Of a stretch of DNA of 64,000 bases, positions 56,587 to 64,000 are shown one piece after another. The DNA is taken from assembly GCA_050084985.1 (NCBI GenBank), contig JBITNC010000002.1, forward strand, positions 32,922,001-32,986,000, given 5' to 3'. Numbering within the stretch: position 1 is the first letter of the stretch; every line of letters starts with the position of its first letter. A model generated the notes under the pieces. The model was not told the origin of the DNA. It did not search any database and saw only the letters and a program-made list of their open reading frames with translations. The position numbers and the translations under genes are program-made. Origin of the DNA: Nageia nagi. Its lineage: Eukaryota > Pinophyta.

Positions 56587-57660
56587 AAAGGGGATAATCA
56601 TGTGCTTGTAGCTGATAAATGTACCTTAATAAGAGGAGGGGCATATGAAATTGATAATGTTTGGTTCTCCTTAGGGAACATAACATATGGGGTAAAAGGA
56701 AAAGTGATTCTACTTGGAAGTTTCCCTATAATGATAAGCAATATTCAATCACTTTTTTTTCTCTGTATAATTTTGGGAAGATCATCTCTTGACATCTCAA
56801 ATTTTAGGGCTAAATTAGGTAAAAAAAACCCTTAAGAAGTACATATATGCAATTGATGTGGAGGGTTTCACTTGAGTTAGGATTTTGGTCCAAGTATTAT
56901 CAAAATGGATATTTGAATTGGTTATGAACTCTTGTACATACCTCCTAATTATAGTGAAATGAGTGAATAAGAAATAATAATATCTCATTTCATCATATTC
57001 CTTGATAAATATTTCTTCTAGTTGATGTCAATTAGTACTAGAGTCGTATGGAAAGCATTTGTATTAGTATAATATTTTTCCTTTGAAGGATTAGGCTAGC
57101 AACCTTCCCATCATATCTTATTCATAAATATTATGTATTTTATCAATGTAAATCATATCAAGATAATGCTTGCAGGTCATTTTTACAGTCCCATCATAGT
57201 TTCAAAGATACTTAAGGAATTGTATGGAATGACTATCAGATTGGTCAAATTGAATGGACCTATTGTATTCCATTCTAGCCAAATTTGAGTTGTTTCTTGA
57301 GCATCTATTATAGCTACCATGTTGAATGATGGAAAAAAAGTCTAAGAAAGAGGTTTTGCTTGAACCAAGATTTTACTCAAAGTTTTAGCCCTTTGGATAG
57401 CCTTATTTTCTTTTAGATTGAGTTCATAAAACTTAGGAAGATCTTTTCTTATCTTAGTCTAAGATCTTGTAAACATGAAATTAAGTTAAATTTTAGTAGA
57501 ATTTCTATTTCACTAATAAGCTCTTTTCCAAATTTGAATGGTTTGAGATATTAGCAATGAATGAAACTAACCTTATCTTATAAAGTCACCAATAAGATCC
57601 TTGCAGATCCTATATCTTTAAAATGGGTTGGATGTGGTCCCATCGAGCAACATAGAATAG
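56587..57660 (-). pseudogene. Gag and leader of old gypsy copy
   Basis: Right of the chromovirus the old gag continues. YIDKIHNIYE-x-DMMGRLLA and SFKGKILY-x-YKCFPYD at about 57150-57060 match AKIHNIQHEDVMVRLLAQSF and KGKVLDWYRG of the younger copy. Next to the insertion, SYAPPLIKVHLSATSTWLSP matches its Pro-rich tail region. The leader near 57655-57560 (GATGGGACCACATCC, then TTGGTGACTTTATAAG) matches GGTGGGACACGAAG and TTGGCGACTCTGCTG. Confidence 0.7.
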
Positions 57661-58713
57661 TAATTAATGATCAATTTTATGTAATATTCATGCACCCATG
57701 AATCATAATTAGAAGAGTCACAAAGGATGAATAATGTTTAATTATTCAACCTCCACTATGAATATCGATTACTTATCTATTAGGCCAAAGTCCTCTCAAG
57801 GGAGGGTATTCTATGCTATTATCTAAAAGCATAGGGTGCAGGAAAGAAATCAAAGACAAAAGTATAGGATAGTAATTAAATTGAACATCCTTGACCAACG
57901 TGATCCTCCTTAAATGGAATGGTTGGAAGGACATACAAATTAACAATGACAAATCATATCATGTTTACTAGAAATCCTAGCTAGATATGATACTAATAGA
58001 CATTAACCTAATATTCATCCATGACATTGTAAAGTATACACAAAAGAATATATAATAATTTAAGCACATGCATGAATAAATAATTGATGAAAGTTCAAAC
58101 ATATTATGCTTGTATTCAAAAAATAGCCTTAGTAACATTACAAAGGAAAAACACTTAAATATATGATCCTTATTACGTTGAATTGCCTCATAGTTATAAG
58201 TATAATTATATCAAAATAACTTGACTAAACTTAAGCTCTAACTACTTCTAACAGTTTTTGATCAATTACATTACATCTAACCTTTAAAGAGAACTAAAAC
58301 TTAAACTTGAAGAAATTATCTAGGATACTTTAGTATTCTCTTCATGTGACATGCATGGTTCTACTAATTTGATAGCACTCCTTAACTACTCAACTCCTTA
58401 AGCTAATTCTTTTAATGGTTAATTCCACTATAAATTCCTCTTCTACATTTAGGGACATCATCAAGTGATTTTATTGGTACTTTAGGACTCTATGTGTCTA
58501 TATTAACTCTAACTTCTACCTCCTTCTGGTAGTTAGACTCACAGTTGTTGACATCATCACTCTCTTCCTCCTAAAATTAGTTTGAAATTAGTTATCAAAT
58601 ATTCATTTATATTATCACTTTAGTTCATTGGATATCTAAATTTATGCATGCCTTTCTTATTTTTAAATTTAGGCTCTAAACCTTTACTAGATATTTTACT
58701 TTTTATTACTTAT
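57661..58713 (-). other. Presumed LTR of old gypsy, no gene
   Basis: By position upstream of the leader this should be the 5' LTR of the minus-strand gypsy, cut at 58714 by a plus-strand LTR. There is no second copy to confirm it, and no coding motif. Confidence 0.35.
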
Positions 58714-59430
58714 TGTAGATGCCTAAAAATGATTTAATATTTATTTAATAAATCTTACCTAGACTTTCTAAATGACTTATTTCAATATTACAAATGTCAA
58801 GATAAAGTTGATATTACAATACAATGACATGTCTTATATTAAATGCTATATTCTTTATCATGGTTCATATTTTAATGTATCTTAAATATAATAAAATTTA
58901 TATTATTGTTAGAGGTTGGCATTCACTCCTTTCTATGGCTTTATAGGCTATATATGTGAGTGGAATAGGTTGACCTCCATAGATCAGATCTCTTTGATAT
59001 GATAAGATCTATGATAGGTGGTTATCTTTTGTTATTTGCATCAAGTAACAATGTCTCTTGATGCCACCTATTATGAGAAATTATTATCCTCTAAGATTTG
59101 AAACTTTCTATCTTTGGTACACTTCATAATTCTGCATATTCTATGCCATCAAAGGCATGCATCTTTTAGATCAAGGGTTCCATATTTCAATGGTTGAGCT
59201 ATTGATTCATGTACACAACGATCCATTATGAACTTACCACAAATCTAATCTCACTTCTTTGAAGATTCATTGATATTTACCTTTGAGGATTGTACATACA
59301 CTTCATATCAAGTTAATGTGTTTCATCTATATTTATTATATCTGATATAGTGTACATATCTATTCTTATTAATTTTTAGATCTATTTATTTATTATGTAT
59401 ATTTGTATTTTGCACAATTTGAGGTCTACA
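58714..59430 (+). repeat. 5' LTR of a plus-strand gypsy
   Basis: 717 bp, TGTAGATGCC to GAGGTCTACA, the same end pattern as the 5268 family. It is followed by the clearest copy of the family's primer-site region. No matching 3' LTR lies in the window. Confidence 0.75.
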
Positions 59431-59651
59431 TTTTGGTGAACTCGACATTCTTACACACCTAGGTTCCATTCTAGGGAAATCCTTTTTAGGAGTCATGAAT
59501 CCATTCATGTTATTATCTCTTCCCTTACCTCAAGTACTTAGACTAATGGATCAATAAAATAATAAAAATAAGGTTTTTTCTACTTATATTTCAAAGATGA
59601 ATCTAAATGAAGAATAACCTAGGGTTTCTAGAAGTATAAGGGGTTAACAAT
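59431..59651 (+). other. Gypsy leader with primer-site motif
   Basis: It begins TTTTGGTGAACTCGACATTC directly after the LTR. The first TGG fits a tRNA CCA end, but I cannot name the tRNA. About 220 bp later the sequence turns into the minisatellite without any gag. Confidence 0.6.
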
Positions 59652-61699
59652 TTAGGTTAGTTTGTAAAACGTTTAGGTTAGTTTGTAAAACATCTAGGTT
59701 AGTTTGTAAAAAAATTTAGGTTAGTTTGTAAAAAATTTTGTTAGTTTGTAAAAAAATAGGTTAGTTTGTAAAACAAATTTAGGTTAGTTTGCAAAAACTT
59801 TTAGGTTAGTTTGTAAAAAAATTTAGGTTAGTTTGTAAAACAATTTAGGTTAGTTTGTAAAAAACTTTGTTAGTTTGTAAAAAAATTTGTTACTTTGTAC
59901 AAAAATTTGTTACTTTGTAAAAAAATTTGTTAGTTTGTAAAAAATTTAGGTTAGTTTGTAAAACAATTTAGGATAGTTTGTAAAAAATTTTGTTAGTTTG
60001 TAAAAAATTTAGGTTAGTTTGTAAAAAAAATTTAGGTTAGTTTGTAAAAAAAATTGTTAGTTTGTAAAAAATTTAGGTTAGTTTGTAAAAACAATTAGGT
60101 TAGTTTGTAAAACATTTAGGTTAGTTTGTAAAAAATTTAGGTTAGTTTGTAAAAAATTTGGTTAGTTTGTAAACAAATTTAGGTTAGTTTGTAAATACTT
60201 TAGGTTAGTTTGTAAAAAAATTAGATTAGTTTGTAAAACTTTTAGGTTAGCTTGTAAAAAAATTTGTTAGTTTGTAAAAAATTTAGGTTAGTTTGTAAAA
60301 AATTTTAGGTTAGTTTGTAAAAACATTTATGAAAAATTAGGTTTTTTTGTAAAAACATTTAGGTTAGATTGTAAAAAATTTTAGGTTAGTTTGTAAAAAC
60401 GTTTGTGAAAAATTAGGTTAGTTCGTAAACCAATTTGTCAGTTTGTAAAAAAAGTAGGTTAGTTTGTAAAACATTTTGTGAAAAATTAGGTTATTTTGTA
60501 AAAACTTTTAAGTTAGTTCGTAAAAAATTAGGTTAGTTTGTAAAAACATTTTAGGTTAGTTTGTAAAAAATTTGTTAGTGTGTAAAAAAGTTAGGTAGGT
60601 TTGTAAAAAATTTAGGTTAGTTTGTAAAACATTTAGGTTAGTTTGTAAAAAATTTAGGTTAGTTTGTAAAACATTTGGTTAGTTTGTAAACAAATTAAGG
60701 TTAATTTGTAAAACAATTAGGTGAGTTTGTAAAAAATTTAGGTTAGTTTGTAAAACAATTTGTGAAAAATTAGGTTAGTTTGTAAAACAAATTTAGGTTA
60801 GTTTGTAAAAAAATTTGTTAGTTTGTAAAAAATTTTGTTAGTTTGTAAAAAAATTTAGGTTAGTTTGTAAAACATTTTAGGTTAGTTTGTAAAACATTTT
60901 ACATAAGTTTGTAAAAAATTTAGTTAGTTTATAAAAACTTTTAGGTTAGTTTGTAAAAAAGTTTAGGTTAGTTTGTAAAAAATTTAGGTTAGTTTGCAAA
61001 AAAATTTGTTAGTTTGTAAAAAAATTTAGGTTAGTTTGTAAAAATTTAGGTTAGTTTGTAAAACAATTTATGTTAGTTTGTAAAAACTTTTGTTAGTTTG
61101 TAAAAACATTTGTTAGTTTGTAAAAAAATTTAGGTTTGTTTGTAAAACATTTTAGGTTAGTTTGTAAAACATTTAGGTTAGTTTGTAAAAAAATTTGTTA
61201 GTTTGTAAAAAAATTTAGGTCTGTAAAAAAATTTAGGTGAGTTTGTAAAAAATTTTAGGTTAGTTTGTAAAAAATTTTGTTAGTTCATAAAAAAATTTTA
61301 GGTTAGTTTGTAAAAAGAATTGTTAGTTTGTAAAAAAAATTTGGTTAGTTTGTAAAAAGTTTTGTTAATTTGTAAAAAATTTTGTTAGTTTGTAAAAAAA
61401 TTTAGTTTAGTTTGTAAAAAAGTTTAGGTTAGTTTGTAAAAAAATTTAGGTTAGTAAAAAAATTTAGGATAGTTTATAAAAAAATTTGTTAGTTTGTAAA
61501 ACATTTTAAGTTAGTTTGTAAAACATTTTGAGGTTAGTTTGTAAAAAACTTTTAGGTTAGTTTGTAAAACATTTAGGTTAGTTTGTAAAAAGATTTAGGT
61601 TAGTTTGTAAAAAAATTTAGGTTAGTTTGTAAAAACTTTAGGGTAGTTGTAAAAAAGTTTAGGTTAGTTTGCAAAAAAATTAGGTTAGTTTGTAAAAAC
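59652..61699 (+). repeat. 2-kb minisatellite, unit about 20 bp
   Basis: About 100 tandem units with core TTAGGTTAGTTTGTAAA plus a variable A/T run. Two main forms alternate: a long form with TTTAGGTTAG and a short form with TTTGTTAG lacking AGG. A few longer units contain TTTGTGAAAAATTAGG. The unit is not a multiple of three and contains TAG and TAA in frame, so it is not coding. There is no spacer/repeat alternation, so it is not CRISPR-like. It resembles the plant telomere motif only in the TTTAGG segment. Confidence 0.95.
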
Positions 61700-62642
61700 A
61701 ATTATTATGCAAGAGCATGATCCCAATGATAGAATGGATAATGATACTGTTGATTATGATTGTGTAATATATATGCACCGCAAACAATCTTAACCAAAGC
61801 AAATCAAGAACAGACTATAGTGACAGTCTGATCTCTGGAGAAGGTCAGTTCCTTATACATTGGGTGTAGGAGAAGTAACAGGAAAGAAAATGAAAAGAGT
61901 AGAGTGCGAGGAATTTAAGAAAAAGGCTTAGGGTAACAGGAAAGAAAATAAAAAGGAGTAGAGTGCAAGGAATTTAAGCAAAAGGCTTAGGGTAACAAGA
62001 GAGAAAGCAAAGGTGGATCACTAGTTCAGTGCAGGCTTTCACAGTGTGTGAAACCTTGGTCTGAATCTAGTGTAGCAGCTACAGTATAAGCTCTCACTCT
62101 CAAATAGTTTCCCAACTTTACTCTACCATGTAGCAGACACAGTTATACTAGCAGTTCATGATTACCATTTAGGAAACAAACCAAGCTACCATGATGTAAC
62201 CAAATTAAGAATGATAATTACGAGTGCTAGACAAGAAAGGTCAAGATGGTATCATATTACTGATAAAAACTACAGGTCTTTGAGAACAAATGTAAAGAGA
62301 AATACTAGGGCTTCCAACCCTTATTTCACTTTATTTTCATATACTTATACTAAAGCAACAATAGTTACAAGAATTGCAGAATAGAAACGTTTACAAAATG
62401 GCTTCAAGATTCTAGCCTTCTTTTAGCTGATACTACCTACATACGCCACTTGGCAGAATATTACAAAATTAGGTAGATTACAGACGGTACGGCTTCTTGA
62501 TGACTATGATCTAACTTCTTGCTATCCTCATCTCTTCTAGGATATTCTATTTATTGGCTCTGGCTATTTGATCTCTCTTTGCTATTCTCATCTCTACATT
62601 CCAGAATGCTCTATTCATTGGCTCTGGCTATTTGATCACTCC
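61700..62642. other. Unassigned, with a 58-bp duplication
   Basis: No coding motif. Two copies of a 58-bp unit (61875-61932 and 61933-61990, containing GTAACAGGAAAGAAAAT) are followed by the start of a third. Around 62290-62400 the minus strand has AATAAAG and a GTTGGAAGCCCTAG segment suggestive of an LTR, but no edges or primer site confirm it. Confidence 0.45.
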
Positions 62643-63228
62643 TTGCTGACCTCCTCACTTTCAGGACCCAGTTTCATTCAAAAATGGGAACATTGTCCTA
62701 CTCATGATGTCATCTTCATACTTCTAGAATGCTCTACTCACTTTCTATGGAACCTAGGCTTTTCCACAACTAAGCTTTTATCATTTCATTCTGGAATGCT
62801 TTATCTACTGACTTCGGCCTTTTAATCACCCTTTGCTGACATCATCATCTCTGAAACCTGATCTTTACCAAAATGCAACTATCTTATCCTCTATGACATC
62901 ATCATCTTATTCTAGAATGCTTTACTTTTAGAACACTTAACTTTTGGGCTCCAGCTTCTTCGATTATCTCTTGCTGACCTCATCACTTCCGAGACCTAGT
63001 TTCATTCAAAATTGTGAACATCATCCTCCCCGTGATGTCATCTTTATACTTCTGAAATGTTTTACTCACTATCTCTGGAACCCAGGCTTTTTCACAATCG
63101 AGCTTTTATCATCTCATTTTGGAATGCTTTATCTATTGACTCTGGCCTTTTAATCACCCCTTGCTGACATCATCATCTCCAGAACCCGGTCTTTACCAAG
63201 ACATGACTATTTTATCTTCCATGATGTC
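62643..63228. repeat. Tandem duplication, period about 329 bp
   Basis: Two copies (from 62643 and from 62972) share TTGCTGACCTC, CATTCAAAA, TGATGTCATCTT and GGAATGCTTTATCTA segments. The first also has a shorter internal repeat (CTCTATTCATTGGCTCTGG, seen at about 62542 and 62610). Matching open stretches in both copies are a result of the duplication. Confidence 0.8.
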
Positions 63229-63303
63229 ATCGATTTATCCAACCCGCTTTATTTGTTCAAAAAACTTTCAGAGATCTTAAAATGAACTCATAGTTGCAAG
63301 TAA

Positions 63304-63779
63304 TGTTGTGTGTGGAGCATGATTGTTGAGAGTTCTTTATTTCAGTCGGATGTATACCCAGGAAACTAAAAAATGTTTGTAAAATTACCTTGTAAAAGTA
63401 AAGTAATTTCTAGTTAATCTGGGCCGTTCCTTAGGCAAATAATCTGACGGTAGAACTTATGTTTGGTTTAGGGCTTTTTTCCCTAGATAAAAACCCCTCT
63501 CTTTGTATGAGGGTATTGTAACAGATGTGATTTGGTGAGTAAGAAATAGAGACATGAGACTGTGAGAGAAAACAGAGGATATTACAATGGATCTGCTATA
63601 GGTTGTATTTCTTCACTTTGCTGGATAATAGAAAGGAAGACTGGCTGTTTGGTGTGGATGTAGCCCAAACTGGGTGAACCACATATATCTGTGTCTCTCT
63701 TATTTATGCATTTTTTGGGTTTATATTTTTTGCTATATTTTATGTGCTCCATTGCTCCGGAATATATAATTTTCTAACA
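63304..63779 (+). repeat. 5' LTR of second Tork-like copia
   Basis: 476 bp, TGTTGTGTGTGGAGC to TTTTCTAACA, collinear with 21569-22044. Confidence 0.95.
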
Positions 63780-63781
63780 AC

Positions 63782-63793
63782 TGGTATCAAAGC
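63782..63793 (+). other. Primer-binding site, tRNA-iMet
   Basis: TGGTATCAAAGC, one G-to-A change from the exact site at 22047. Confidence 0.9.
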
Positions 63794-63854
63794 CGAAGGT
63801 CTATTTGGCTGATAAACTCACAGGAAAGAAGAATTCCTCGTTCGAGTGGGAGCA

Positions 63855-64000
63855 ATGGTGGAAGATGGTAAGTTTAGGGTTGAGAAATTTAATGGCCAAA
63901 ATTTCTCACTATGGAAGATGTAGATGGAAGATTATCTGTATCAGAAAGATCTATACCTACCATTGGGTGGAAAAAACAAAGAAGCCGACGGATATGACAG
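63855..64000 (+). pseudogene. Copia gag start with early TAG
   Basis: The frame opens [20 protein letters not shown] like 22120 but hits TAG at 63921-63923, where the first copy has CAG (WKM-Q-MEDY). The stop comes after 22 codons, so this copy cannot make Gag from the normal start. The reading frame stays otherwise aligned to the end of the window. Confidence 0.9.

Larger units (their letters stand above)
47540..57660 (-). mobile_element. Old gypsy with PR-aRNH order, split by chromovirus
   Basis: A decayed relative of the 26789-32361 fragment on the minus strand. From right to left: leader (GCTCGATGGGACC at about 57655, comparable to GCCGGTGGGACA at 26795), gag (57450-56587 and 50400-49700), pre-protease block, protease (about 48910-48500), archaeal RNase H (48480-48080) and the linker to RT (about 48010-47540). 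RT and later domains would be left of 47540, where an LTR cuts in. The chromovirus at 50405-56581 splits gag. Alignment to the younger fragment is collinear throughout, so the domain order is not a local rearrangement. Confidence 0.8.
63304..64000 (+). mobile_element. Second Tork-like copia, 5' end
   Basis: A 476-bp LTR, then primer site and gag start, running off the window. It is the same family as 21569, of identical LTR length, but a separate insertion in different flanking DNA (left flank AGTAA). Confidence 0.95.

Noticed and set aside
59652-61699. CRISPR-like or telomeric array
   Set aside because: Units abut one another with no unique spacers, and the 20-bp unit is not the seven-base plant telomere repeat; only TTTAGG is shared.
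62568-63153. Two related open stretches (62568-62825 and 62944-63153) as a duplicated gene
   Set aside because: They come from the 329-bp tandem duplication. Their many amino-acid differences and lack of any motif give no sign of selection.

Overview
The window looks like intergenic DNA from a large, repeat-rich plant nuclear genome, possibly a conifer or other gymnosperm (inference only). I see no host gene, tRNA, rRNA or bacterial-type operon. Almost everything is LTR retrotransposon of plant types: Ty3/gypsy elements with a second, archaeal-type RNase H (Tat-like), one chromovirus with a chromodomain-like tail, and several Ty1/copia elements primed by initiator tRNA-Met. Most copies are very A+T-rich and broken by stops and frameshifts.

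Layout. 1-1646: minus-strand copia gag and leader entering from the left. About 2130-33383: one old minus-strand Tat-like gypsy that received insertion after insertion. A plus-strand gypsy of the same LTR family (5268-13835) sits between its protease and reverse transcriptase. A small minus-strand LTR element (17880-33148) sits in its 5' LTR. That small element was hit twice: by a compact 1.9-kb non-autonomous element (19458-21351) and by a Tnt1/Tork-like copia (21569-32901). Inside the copia, 25.3-32.36 kb holds an indel-rich second rendering of the copia's own 3' end plus a C+G-richer gypsy fragment, probably an assembly artefact.

33.4-46.5 kb is older debris: gypsy leader and gag pieces, a minus-strand copia (39284 to about 43473) and an unidentified decayed protein (44.6-46.4 kb). 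About 46.9-57.7 kb holds a minus-strand gypsy LTR next to an old gypsy whose archaeal RNase H lies between protease and RT. That gypsy is split by a complete chromovirus (50405-56581, target duplication GTACT). 58714 onward: a plus-strand gypsy LTR and leader running into a 2-kb minisatellite (59652-61699), then short tandem duplications, then the 5' end of a second Tnt1/Tork-like copia (63304 to window end).

The points most worth attention are the protease-archaeal RNase H-RT domain order seen in two independent copies, the minisatellite behind a retrotransposon leader, the predominance of Gln-to-stop changes in the copia elements, and the evidence for a false duplication at 25.9-33.4 kb.
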